Positions 1 through 10,500 of a DNA stretch of 64,000 nucleotides are shown here, piece by piece. Each line of letters begins with the position of its first letter. Position 1 is the first letter of the stretch. Source of the DNA: Ochromonas danica (Eukaryota; Sar; Chrysophyceae; Chromulinales; Chromulinaceae); NCBI GenBank assembly GCA_015146655.1, contig VKHL01000065.1, positions 90,987 to 154,986 on the forward strand, in the 5' to 3' direction. The notes under the pieces are model-generated. The model was not told the origin of the DNA and ran no database searches. It worked only from the letters and a program-made list of their open reading frames with translations. Position numbers and translations under genes: made by a program.

Positions 1-229
1 TCCATTCCTCGTATTTCAGAGACGAAGTTTTCTTATGCGACTTGTTCAATCTACAAGTGAATCCAGCGGAAGAGCTAGTCTGTACCCGAATTACACTCTA
101 TTGTCTCCTAGCCCACACATAACAGTAATAAACGCCCATCTCCTCCGAAACAACGCGATCTTTCGGTTTTCCCTCAGCATTCGTCCTCAGTTGACTGGAA
201 TCTATACCCACCTGGCCTGACCGAGCTGA
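1..229 (+). promoter_or_regulatory. upstream region of the OGT-like gene
   Basis: This stretch lies ahead of the first gene and has no convincing coding sequence. A short 61-codon frame crosses it but shows no recognisable protein. It presumably holds the promoter and 5' untranslated region. I see no clear TATA box. Confidence 0.4.
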
Positions 230-3200
230 ATGATGTGGCTGTTGCTATGGCGATGTCTATTTCTTCTCTTCCTCCTTCAAGAAGGAGGTATCCTGGCAGA
301 GATCACAAGTGGTCGTATCAAAGGCGAGGACGAGCCCCACCTCGTCAGCTGGCGTGTGCTGGAAGGCATCACAGAACCATTTGAAACCTCCCAGCAAACA
401 CATCTTCCACCTTGGAAACTCATGAAGAATGCCGCAGATCAGAAGGCTGCTAGCATGGCCATTCAGCAGGCCTTGCACGAGTACGGCCAGCTGCTTCGCC
501 ATCCCTACATGTTCGGAGAGATGCCCGCTGAGGAGCGCTACGACGTCTTCCTCTCTATGGCCAAGCTACTCAAAACCATGGGCTTTCACCAGCGTGCTGA
601 GCTGCTTCTCTATGAGGCTATGTCTCACACGACGAATGCCTTCGAGGCACACTATCAGCTAGGCCTGCTGTTCTTAGAGAAAGAAGACCTGGACCAGGCG
701 AAGATGCACTTGAAGAACTGCCTCTTCTTCAAAGAAGCTGACACAGTCATTCTAGCACACTTAGCAGTCATTCTCTTGATTGAAGGCAGGATTCATGAGA
801 CGAAGTTCTTCTTGTCGCGGATTATCGCGACGTTAGAGAGTCGAGTGCAGAAACTATCCTTTCTCATGTCTGACAAGGAGATGGCTGCTATGCTAGGGCC
901 TGTGCCACATAGTGCTCTACTCACCTGGACAGAGGAGCTAGTGGTCAAGGTCCTCTATGGAGAGTTCCGCATTACCCCCACGTCCACTATTGAAGTGACG
1001 CGGTATTTCTCGAATCTCTACCGATGGGTAACCAGTGGAGACCTCACAGGACGCTTCCTCTTTGACTTGGGACAGTCCCTCTATGAAGGTGGGAGACCCT
1101 ATGTAGGCAAGCTCTTAATGCGTCGAGGATTCGAGACGACGGACAAGAAGTCAGAAGGAGACGTCAGCGTGGAAGTCGTCCAGCTGAGGTTGACGTTTGA
1201 CTTCCCCCTCGTGCCACACAGTCTCTCAGAGGTCGCTGAGGCTTATCTCAATATCACGTCTTACCTCTCTGAGAGTGCTCATCGATATTATGTGATGGAT
1301 ATTGAGAACAGCCTGGACATCTACTGGCCATTGCCTCTCTTGGCATGGTCTGCCTTGCCTGTCGCTCCGGTCCTAGGAGAACTGCTATGGAGGTTTGATA
1401 CACGTTCATGGCAATCGAATGGATCTGCTGCTGCCTGGAGGCAGGTGACCAGCCATGAAGATGTCCTCCTAGAAAGCTCACGAAAGACCATCCCACAGCA
1501 ACCACGTGGAGGACAGTCTCAGTCTCATTTAGACTCTTCCCACCTCCCAGCGGATCTTGTTGAAGATGCCATTGGACATTTCCAAGACCTTGTAGATCGT
1601 TTCCAAGATGATCCTTTTGTGCATATCGTTGTCTCTCCAGAGCAGACGAAGAAGAAGCAGAAGGTCAAGGGACTGCTGCAGGAGGAAGAAGAAGTAGAAA
1701 AAACTGAAAAAGATACTGAAGAAGAAGAAGTGAAGACAGTGACGGTGGGTATCTTGGGCGGACACATGAACAATCACCCTGTAGGCCAGACTGTGCTGCA
1801 CAATCTATTGGCTTATCTTCAACATGATGAATCTCCATTGGGTAGTGTTACCTATTCCTGTGAGACTCCTCCTCCTCCTCCCTCTACTACTACCACTACG
1901 ACTAATAGGAGGAAGAAGAGGAAGAAGAAGCTTCACCTTGTCTTGCTGTCTTTGCCATTAGTCAGTGATCGAACCACCAAACGTATCGCACAGAAAGTTG
2001 ATGAAGTCATCAATCTACCAGGAGATCCTCGTCAAGCTTCTCGTATCTTGAATAGCCTTGACCTGGATGTTATCCTCTTCCCTGACTGGCAGCCTTTCCC
2101 AGATCAACAAGCTTTCATGCTGCAAGCTTTACGCCATGCCCCCGTGCAGATTTGCTTTTATGTGCGTGGATCTTCCTGTGTCAGTGAAAATGTGGACTAT
2201 TACCTGCTGCCAAGAGAGATGGAAAGCTATTACCTCCAAGCAGTTCCCGCGGCGGCAAGTCATTCTAAGAGACAGATTAAGACCAGCAAGACGAACAACA
2301 CCCTCTACAGACCTCTTCGTCCAGCTTGGAGAGAGCCTTTCGCTGAACAAGTTGTCCTACTCGATTGGCCTCTACTCACTTCTCAACGACTTCGAGGCAC
2401 ACTGCAAGGCATTCAATCAGACAATGACGCCAATGCCAACAGGAAAGGAGGCTCCTCTGATCACTCTTCTTCCTCTTCCTTGGACAATACCTTGGCGTTC
2501 ATCTCCTTGGAGAGTGAAGGGAAGATCTTCTTTGATGGCCAGCCGGTGGCTGTGCTGCCTTTTGATCCTTCCTTCTTACATCCACTCATGGATGAGACCA
2601 TCTTCAAGCTAATGCGAGCGATTCCTTCGTTACAGATCGTGCTGGCTCTGCCTCAGTCTTTCCAAGGACATGCTCAAGATGTCAAGCATCAGATCTCCTG
2701 GGCACGCAGACTAGCGCGCAGACTGTGGATCAAGTAAGTAACCACACGCCCATCCTCTTGCCTGTCTTCCTGTGTAGATCGATGATGACAGATCCTCTTT
2801 TGCTTCGTCTATTTGGCCATGGCATTGAACTGAACTAACATGGACTTGCTTGTCATAATAGAGGAGGCACCTTGTACCATCGCATTCGGTCTTTGCCCTA
2901 TCCTCTCAGTGACCAACGAATGGTTCAGTTACTGCGACAAGCAGACCTCGTGTTGGATACGTTCCCCATTGGAGCCTCACAGCATATCCTGGCACTGGCC
3001 ATCTCCGTCGGCACTCCTGTGGTGACCATGCGTCCAGGCACGAGATTCTCCTCAAGCAAGGAGGATCTGCAAGAAGTTCGGTACTTCTTAAGCCACCCGC
3101 AGTCAGTCATGCGCTTCAAAGATCATCCGCTGAGAGCGTTGATTGGCCAGGCTGACTTGCCGTGGCTCCCTGCGACCAGTGCAGTAGCGGCATTCTTTCA

Positions 3201-3602
3201 GCAAATCGGTCTGTCTGACCAGCTTGTCGCCAACTCTACCCTCTCCTATTTCCAACTTGCAGAGAAGATTCTCTTGAACAGGTTGGGATTCATTAGCTTT
3301 CACTTCCTTGTCAACAACTTGCTCTTATCTTTCTTGATACCAGGGAGTTGGGCTACGAGCTGCGAGTGAAGATCTTGGAAGATATCGATGCCCAGCATTG
3401 TGTCGAAGAGCGATTGTCGTGTTGCCCAGGCCGCGATCTCGAGACCTTCCTCTATCAAGTGGGCTTTCCTTGGGCTGCTTCCCGCAGCAAGAAGTCACCA
3501 CTCTCTTCGAAGAGGCAAGAGACCAAGAAGCTCTCCCGAGCAGACTTGGACGAGAGCTTCCAGTCATACCTTCGTGTGGAAGGCACTGGAGCCATTGTAT
3601 GA
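230..3602 (+). CDS. secreted TPR protein with GT41 (O-GlcNAc-transferase-like) glycosyltransferase domain
   Basis: Three exons join in frame: 230-2733, 2862-3281, 3344-3602 (about 1060 aa; introns GTAAGT..TAG and GTTGGG..CAG). The N-terminus MMWLLLWRCLFLLFLLQ is a signal peptide. Residues about 95-210 contain TPR-like helices (AHYQLGLLFLEKEDLDQAK). The C-terminal half follows the GT41 plan: VTVGILGGHMNNHPVGQ starts the first Rossmann lobe, VILFPDWQPF and APVQICFYVRGSS match the OGT region before the nucleotide-sugar site, and in exon 2 LVLDTFPIGASQHILALA then GTPVVTMRPG match the UDP-binding loop of OGT/SPINDLY. Low-complexity inserts (Pro5-Thr6, Lys/Arg-rich) interrupt the catalytic part. 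Most GT41 enzymes are nucleocytoplasmic, so the signal peptide is odd. Sugar donor and acceptor cannot be read from sequence. ATG 230 is the first of two adjacent Met codons. Confidence 0.8.
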
Positions 3603-3894
3603 GAAGCTATTACAATGTGTGCTGTCTGTCTGAGTGAGAGTGAAGCTATTTTCTGTATATTTGTAACAAGTTTGTGTAATAAGGAAGCGTATTGTTTCGC
3701 TTGGGTTTGAATATTGTTTGAAACCTTTTTAATTTATTGGCTATAATTACACGTCAACAAGACGAAAGGTCTCTCGTCCTGTCAACGCGTCATCCCACCA
3801 AGGCGCGTGTCCATGCTGGAGCCTGCGAGGCCAAAGGGGTTGTCGCCTTGGCCGAGGCGATACTCACCACGCACACATGCGCGTCGCTAATAAT
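3603..3894. other. convergent 3' region
   Basis: This is the spacer between the 3' ends of the OGT-like gene and the eL41 fusion gene on the other strand. It is AT-rich after 3640, with T-rich and TTTGTAATAA-like stretches that may serve polyadenylation. No gene is seen. Confidence 0.4.
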
Positions 3895-4194
3895 TTAACG
3901 AGCGCGCATGCGCATCTTCCTTCTCTTGCGGCGAAGACGACGCATTCTCTTCTTTCTCCACTTGGCACGCATACCACCGTCGACGCCAATCTGAAGGAAG
4001 ACGTCAGCGGCCTCAGGCACCAACTCAGCGAGCTTTCCAGAGGAAGCAAGCTTGGTGGAGGAGTAGACAATGGTCTGAAGATGACCGGGGATGAACTCCT
4101 GGTCCTCGATCTGGGCCTTGAGGTCTGCCACGGTGGCATCCTCGGCCATTTCCACAAGGTGACGAACACCTGCGGAATGCACGAAAATCTGCAT
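3895..4194 (-). CDS. RPL41: ubiquitin-like domain fused to ribosomal protein eL41
   Basis: This 99-residue frame starts at ATG 4194 and ends at TAA 3895. Residues 1-74 are a ubiquitin-like fold: they begin MQIFVHSAGVRHLVEM, as ubiquitin begins MQIFV, carry an IP pair where ubiquitin has I36-P37, and end in VDGG. Residues 75-99 are a complete 25-residue eL41, starting MRAKWRKKRMRRL and ending RKMRMRAR, the full length of this smallest ribosomal protein. The GG-Met junction is the expected processing site for a deubiquitinase that would free eL41. The known ribosomal fusions are ubiquitin-eL40, ubiquitin-eS31 and FUBI-eS30; the 74-residue length equals FUBI. I know of no eL41 fusion. The frame stays open upstream of ATG 4194, but that extension looks non-coding. 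A 5'UTR intron ending at about 4224 (CAG) is possible. eL41 sits in the large ribosomal subunit. Confidence 0.85.
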   Translation of the reverse strand: MQIFVHSAGVRHLVEMAEDATVADLKAQIEDQEFIPGHLQTIVYSSTKLASSGKLAELVPEAADVFLQIGVDGGMRAKWRKKRMRRLRRKRRKMRMRAR

Positions 4195-4585
4195 TCTTGT
4201 TTTTTTATAAACTGCGAAGTCCTGTCTGGTGGGATAGGACCTGGTTGCTCTTGACCTTGGTTTAACACAAAGGGAGCAGACAGCAGGCAGCCAATAAAAA
4301 ATGAACACTTGCCAACAACAACCACAACCAGCAGCCACCACAGAACCAGACATTCGATATTCGGATATTGGGGATTTGGGGATTTGGCATTTCTGGCTTT
4401 TCCGAGTTTAGTATATTCGGAGTTTGTGAAATTCGGGCTTAACGGCATTTGAGCAGTTCATCATGCGCCAACACTGAGAGAAATGCAAATAGCGCTGCAG
4501 CTACTGGCAAAGTTCTTCATCAACTCTTAGATCAGTGGGGGTGTTTTTAAAGAAGAGGTTTTTTTATTTGATTTGATTTGATGTC
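4195..4585. promoter_or_regulatory. shared divergent promoter region
   Basis: This 391-bp spacer separates the start codons of the eL41 fusion (minus) and the Ser/Pro-rich gene (plus). On the minus side it holds 5'UTR sequence and a possible intron (GCAAGTGTTC.. to ..CCAGACAG). At 4352-4440 there are degenerate short repeats of the type ATTCGGATATT / GGGATTTGG. ATG 4581 opens a two-codon frame (ATG TCA TGA) whose stop overlaps the main ATG 4586. Confidence 0.4.
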
Positions 4586-5581
4586 ATGAGCGAAGATAAA
4601 GTGGCTCTAATTGGTCCAATGGAGTCAAATTCTGTGAGCAAGCCCTTGACAAGCAGTGGAAAGATCAACCGCCGATCCTTCGACGGGTCACTTGCCCATG
4701 CCAAGTCAGCCACTCTAGTCTCACTTCCTTCAGCACACTTTGGAGTATCTCCCAGTACGCAATTCGTCAGTCCTGTGAGTCCCGTGCATCGTTTCCCTAT
4801 CGGCCATAGCCCTCTGTTGGCCTCTCGCAGTGGTAGCATGCATGGGGGTCGCAGCCCTGTGCTGCCCGATGGCGTCACAGTGATTGAAGAGACCATGTCC
4901 ATGGCTCCTCGATCCGCTGCTGTTCGCCGCCAGAGGGGTGCTGCGGTGGTCAGAGAGCTGCTGCTCTGTGACAGTAAGGATCATCTGGACAGCCCCAAGG
5001 GCTCGTTGGACTCCATGGCCTCGCTCACCAGCAGCGACTCGCACTCCCTCTCGAACATGACTTCGGGACTTTCTCTTGCGATTGATAAATCAGCGCATGT
5101 TCTCCCAGCACTCAAGCAAGTGTCTTTGATCAAATCTCGCGATCGAACGCCACCTTTGCACTCGAGCTCCACTTGTTCCTCAGGCTTATCTTCTCCGCGT
5201 ACTCTTGGCTCTCCTTCCCTTCGAAAAGTTTTGGTTCCTGAGGGAACGGATACTGACGAGGAAAGTCTGATGAAGTCTTCTCCCCAGCGACGAGGCAGTG
5301 GTTTTGCTGGCGGCTCTGTGGTCCGCTCGATTCCCCGACGACTTAATCCCCTTGCAGTGGACTTGGAAAAGATGAAGCAGCTTGAGCTTCATCTATCGGA
5401 TGAAGAGCATGTCATGCTAGTCCATCCTGACAAGCAGCAGATAGCCTCGCCTGGACATATTCTTCCTCCGCTTAGTGCACGTCCCTCTCCTGTTGATAAC
5501 AACAGCGGCAGCTCAATCAAAGGCAAAGAACAAGTTCAGAAATTTCTTCGCAGTCAGTCTGGCAGTGATTTTGAGGGTTGA
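4586..5581 (+). CDS. Ser/Pro-rich intrinsically disordered protein, unknown function
   Basis: Single-exon frame of 331 aa from ATG 4586 to TGA. I do not recognise a domain. The composition is dominated by Ser, Pro, Leu and basic residues, with many SP/TP sites (PVSPVHRFPIGHSP, SPRTLGSPSLR, PLSARPSP), as in proline-directed kinase substrates or cytoskeletal and regulatory tails. A slightly more ordered part, IPRRLNPLAVDLEKMKQLEL, lies at about 248-268. Good codon usage over the whole length, and absence of comparable frames on the other strand, support it being real. It is divergent from the eL41 fusion gene. A minimal upstream ATG (4581-4589) may damp translation. Confidence 0.7.
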   Translation: MSEDKVALIGPMESNSVSKPLTSSGKINRRSFDGSLAHAKSATLVSLPSAHFGVSPSTQFVSPVSPVHRFPIGHSPLLASRSGSMHGGRSPVLPDGVTVIEETMSMAPRSAAVRRQRGAAVVRELLLCDSKDHLDSPKGSLDSMASLTSSDSHSLSNMTSGLSLAIDKSAHVLPALKQVSLIKSRDRTPPLHSSSTCSSGLSSPRTLGSPSLRKVLVPEGTDTDEESLMKSSPQRRGSGFAGGSVVRSIPRRLNPLAVDLEKMKQLELHLSDEEHVMLVHPDKQQIASPGHILPPLSARPSPVDNNSGSSIKGKEQVQKFLRSQSGSDFEG

Positions 5582-6354
5582 AGCCATCGAGGGAGTTGCT
5601 TCTGTTTATCCTTTTCACGTTTTCTCCTTCGCGAAGAGTTGATTGCGATTCTTGTTGTTCTACCTCTTTGCTTATTTTGCGTATATTGAAACTCCGTTTG
5701 TGGTTCATTCACTGGTTAATAGGCTCTAGGTGGTTCTGCGCTTATCTGATAGATTTATGGGTTCCTGTTGTATTGCTATACCAGGTCTTCATATTTCCAG
5801 ATCGGCATTTATTATCCTTTGTGATGTGATTGTTTTGATGCTGGACTCTTTGGCAATTCTTGGTTATGGTGATTAGGTAGAATCCTGTTTTGCTCAATGG
5901 AACATGTACATACGATCTGTGATGGCTACATCACCGTGTATGCGGTTCTTAGGCAGTGTCCAATTGTCATTTGCCAGTAGTAGATCTTGTGGCTGATTGT
6001 TTAGGATAGTTGTTTATGCTTGTGGTGAAGCTCTTTTTGTGATGTTGTTGTATATAAAGGTAGCTGTCGTTTCATACTTGACCGGGCCAATCATAGATAA
6101 TCATCTATTTGCTTATTTTGGAGCCTCCCTTGACTGCTACGTGTGAAATGTGGAGAATAGTTAATAGCTAATTTGAGTGATGATCATCCTCTGTTAATTT
6201 GAATCTAAGTAATGCGGAGCAAATTGATTGTGACGCGGCTGCTCTTCACGAGTCGTCAGTGTCCTTCACCTGCTTCACACCATCACTACAGCGGCATCAC
6301 AGTGTCAAACAGCGTTGTCATCAGGGATAGGGATTCTTACTTGATGAACGTTAT
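5582..6354. other. intergenic region / 3' UTR
   Basis: This holds the 3' flank of the Ser/Pro-rich gene and an AT-rich spacer. No frame in it looks like a protein and no structured RNA was recognised. It ends at the dispersed repeat starting at 6355. Confidence 0.4.
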
Positions 6355-6541
6355 GGTAACTTCACCGCCAAACAAGTCAGACGCAGCAGGTGTTGCCATA
6401 ACACTGTCCATATATTGGCCTACTAAGCAGTATGGAGCAGTTTACCTAAAGTCGAATATCCATTGCACGCCACTAACTCACCATGGATATCAGCGTGATC
6501 TTTATCTCCCAGAGAAGGATGCGGGGACGAAGGAGGCTAGT
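6355..6541 (+). repeat. dispersed repeat, copy 1
   Basis: About 187 bp here align with 11735-11917. Shared blocks include ggtaacttcaccgccaaaca, acgcagcaggtgttgccat, aaagtcgaat..ccattgcac and tatctcccagagaagga. Small indels and substitutions separate the copies, so both are old relative to each other. Neither copy shows terminal inverted repeats or a long frame. It may be a SINE-like or non-autonomous element. Confidence 0.75.
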
Positions 6542-6553
6542 TGTGGCATTTCA

Positions 6554-6988
6554 TTAGGTCATCAGGTCAATGTGAAGGGTGTGGACTGAAGTCAAGTGTC
6601 GTACCGATAGGATGAGCTCGCTCAGCGGATCTGACACTTTTGGTGTGTCCATGTCTCGTGCGGATATGATGATTGAAGACCCAGATCTTTCTCTTTTACC
6701 CAGATTACTCAATAAGATCTCTATAATAAAAAGCATGATAAGCAATGAAGAAGTTCGATCAACATACGCAACCTCACCATCACTAGTCAAGTTCTTGCGC
6801 AGCAACGAAGAGTCACCCTTGGTTGGTCTTGCTGACGGGGATAGCCCAGGAGGGTGGCGAGCCATCATCATGCTTACCGAGGAAGAAGACTGGGAGGAGA
6901 GCTTGGCGAATTGTGCTCTACGAGCATTCTCTTTGGCTTTCTTGCTCTTGCTCATACGCTTCTTGGCACTGGTCATCCAATTCAACAT
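6554..6988 (-). CDS. possible small basic protein, doubtful
   Basis: An open frame on the minus strand starts at ATG 6988 and would encode about 144 aa. Its N-terminus is Lys/Arg-rich (SAKKRMSKSKKAKENARRAQ) and looks like a nucleic-acid-binding or nuclear segment, then becomes Ser-rich. GTAAGC at about 6876 and GTGAGG at about 6770 could be splice donors, so the 3' structure is uncertain; an in-frame intron of about 57 nt ending TTATAG near 6718 would fit. The plus strand also has a 141-codon frame (6579-7004), so the call rests on composition only. No family recognised. Confidence 0.3.
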   Translation of the reverse strand: MLNWMTSAKKRMSKSKKAKENARRAQFAKLSSQSSSSVSMMMARHPPGLSPSARPTKGDSSLLRKNLTSDGEVAYVDRTSSLLIMLFIIEILLSNLGKRERSGSSIIISARDMDTPKVSDPLSELILSVRHLTSVHTLHIDLMT

Positions 6989-7004
6989 GTTTCTCAACAG
7001 CTAG

Positions 7005-7568
7005 AGCTGGGGGTGTTAAGTCGGGTTAGTTGGTATTCGATAGGGACGGGACGGGATGGCATGGGAGGGCGAGGGATTTGATTGTGAGGCTGTCTACTAG
7101 ATGGGAGGGGGAAGGAAGTGAAGCAATGTGAGGGACCACGGAAGTGTTTGGGGAATAAATAAGTTTTCACGAGAAACGCGTTTCACAATATCCACTCAAA
7201 ATCTCGCAGCTGCAGGGAAAGCTATTTTACGACGAAATGGTTTTATTAGGGAATTAGAAGCAATTAGTCAAGAAACAGTATAGATAACAAGAAAATGGCA
7301 GAAACAGTGATGCGGAGATGCTTCCCCTCCCCAATAGACACTGTATTGTCAATCTTAGACTCTCTGTAGTGTTATTGTATGTTAGGTGGGGATGATGCTT
7401 TCCTTCAATAGTCCATTAGATAAACTAAACCAGACTAGAGTAGACGAGACTAGCTCATAACACCATGCCATTATCATCAATGTCATTGTTATCTCCTTGA
7501 CTATCACAGCTTCTTCTTCTTCCTCCATCGGGCCTTATTAATGCTTGCAGCAATCAAACTCTTCTTCC
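7005..7568. other. intergenic region
   Basis: No gene seen. It would hold the promoter of the doubtful minus-strand gene on the left and the 3' UTR of the ankyrin gene on the right. The left part has GGGACGGGACGGGATGG-like G-rich sequence; the remainder is AT-rich. Confidence 0.4.
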
Positions 7569-10500
7569 TTATATTGCTCCCTTAGCCCTCAGAAGTGCTT
7601 TAATGTCTTCTTCATCAGTAACATCTAGAGCAGACTTTCCATTCTAATCCAACAACAACCACAAGATACAAGACAACATAAGACAGAGAGTATGACAACA
7701 AGGTTAGAGTCAATAACAACAACACACTCTGTCAACATAACTACCACTGCCACTACCATCTTACTACTACTATATAACCTACTAACATGGTACATATAGC
7801 AAACATTAAACGCATACAAATACATGCTGAGACAAGACACAGCCTAGCTTGCCTCATCAGTCTTGTTCACATCCACCCGCTCATCACGTAGTAAGACTTT
7901 AACAACTTCAACACGACACTTCTTGCATGCAACATACAAGGGCGTCCATCCATTCTAGTCAAATACGGTCACATAGTTCATTTAGAGCAATAATGACATT
8001 GCATTCATTCTATATCTACTCATTATATGGACATACTATACAATGCAAGACCAACACCATGTAAGGAGGCAGAAAGGATACCCAAACTTACATCACCGGC
8101 GTTCACATCCACCCGCTTATTCAGTAATAAGAGTATAACCACTTCTACATGACCGCTAACGCATGCAACATGCAAGGGCGTCCATCCATCCTAGTCAAGC
8201 ATAGCCACATGTATTAGCTATAGCAATAATGACATTGTAATCACTTTATATCTGCTCATACTAACACTATCACCAGCACTAATACTAACAGACTTACTAT
8301 TATACTGTATATCTACTCATAGCAAGAGATGCACATTAACATATTCATCTGCTTTCTACCTACATTAACACTAACTTAAAACATACAAATACTACATATC
8401 ATTATTGTGACATACTATACTATACAGTACAAGACTACTGCCATGTAACCAGGAAGATAGCATAGTCGCTCTTACCTTTACAGTCTTGTTCACATCCACC
8501 CGCTTATTGGGTAACAAGATCATAACCACTTCTAAATGACCGTTAGCGCATACAGTATGAAAGGGCGTCCATCCATTCTAGACAAACACAATGAGCTCTA
8601 ACAATAAACACATGGTAATCACTATACATCTGCTAAACCTAACATATGCTAATACTAACACCTTCATCGACTTAATACAAACATCACCACTAACATATAA
8701 CATAGAAACCATCATAACAGACTAACTATAAGATATATACTCATAGTAACAGATGCACATCAACATAAACCTACACTACCACTTACAGGATGGACACTTA
8801 CCTTCTTCTCAGGCTTGTTCACATCCACTCGCTCATCAAGCAATAACATCTTAACAACTTCAACATGTCCCATGGCACATGCAGCAAGCAAGGGTGTAAG
8901 TCCATACTACACAAACACAGTCGCATAAAGTTTCAATATGTAACATTATCACAATAAGCACATCGTAATCCTCCAACTTCTGCTCATACTACAGTAACAA
9001 ATTCAAATACTAGATCATTTACCTACTTTGTACAAACACCTACACTAACGCATAACATATATACACCATCATGCCAGAACTAACTATTATACTGTATATC
9101 TCCTCATACTAACAGATGCGCATTAACATATTCATCTGCCTTCTGCTGACACTACCACTAACTTACACAACATAGGATTAGGAATCTAGTGACACACTAT
9201 ACAATACAGTACACGACCACTGCCCTCCAAGGCGAAAGAAAGTACAGCACACTAACCTTATCAAACTTGTTCACATTCACTCGCTTGTCAAGAAAAAATA
9301 CCTTAACAACTTCAACATGACCATCCTTGCATGCATAATAGAAGGGCATCCTTCCAAACTAACAAACAACCACAGGAACATATATTAGCTACAACAATAA
9401 TAAAGACATTGTAATCACTCTATATCTGATCATACTAGCATATGCCAACACTAACACCTTCATCTGCTTTATACTAACACCTACACTAACCTATTGCATA
9501 CAAACCATCATAACAGACTAACTATTAGATATATACTTGTAGTAACATATACTATACATTAACATATTCATCTGCTTTCTACCTAAACTAACACTAACTT
9601 ATAACATACTACATATCATTATTGTGCCATACTACACTATACAGTACAAGACTATTACCATGTAAGATGTAAAAAATAATAGCCACACTTACATCATCTG
9701 TCTTGTTGACATTCATTCGTTCATCCAATAATAACAACTTTACAACTTCAAAATGCTCATTGCTGCATGCATAATGCAAGGGCGTCCATCCATTCTAGCC
9801 AAACACAGTCACATATATTAGCTATAACAATAATAATAGCAACATTGTTATCCTCCTATATCTGCTCATACCAAGGTATGCTAATACCAACACATTCACC
9901 TACTTTATACTAACACCTACGCTAACGATAATATACGATGGTGGTAATTGCAATCTATGCATTCACCGGTTCTATACCTACATCAACTCCTAACTTGCAA
10001 GCTTTTAACCAACACTGATATGCCATATAACAAGTCATACAAACACTGAGAATACTCACAATCAATCACCCTTCACATTATACTACATTATCACCATTAG
10101 TGAAAGGCTAAAACCACTAAAACACCACCACTACGGCTCGGTTTATATACAATTATAAGATGACTACTCAGACAGCATTACTAGTTATTGCTGAAATGCC
10201 TACAAGCTCACCTCACTGTCCACAGCATTGACATCTACTGCTGGATGAAGTAACAACAACCTTGCCATCTCAGCATTATCCTTCACAGCTGACACGTGGA
10301 GCGCTGTCAAACCCTACAGACCATTATTAGACATTCACCCTATTAGAATACACATCAACATAGATCAGGTATCCACACTCATCTCTCCCGCCTACATCAT
10401 AACAACTACAATAGCAAGAACAAGCATCATCCTAGCTAACAACCTGAGTTAGCTGGAGTACACTGTTCTCCCCCATGACACATAATATGTCAACCAGCAC

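Noticed and set aside
1254-1801. minus-strand frames opposite the OGT-like gene
   Set aside because: They are shadows of a gene with clear TPR and glycosyltransferase sequence on the plus strand.
3864-4448. 194-codon minus-strand frame over the eL41 locus
   Set aside because: It is a different phase of the same DNA; the phase giving ubiquitin-like and eL41 sequence is the real one.
6579-7004. 141-codon plus-strand frame
   Set aside because: Its hydrophobic C-terminus is the mirror of the Lys-rich minus-strand segment. The minus strand was preferred, though weakly.
7850-9800. regularly spaced similar blocks resembling a CRISPR array
   Set aside because: The blocks are about 100 bp, diverged, and translate into ankyrin repeats with splice sites; this is eukaryotic coding DNA.
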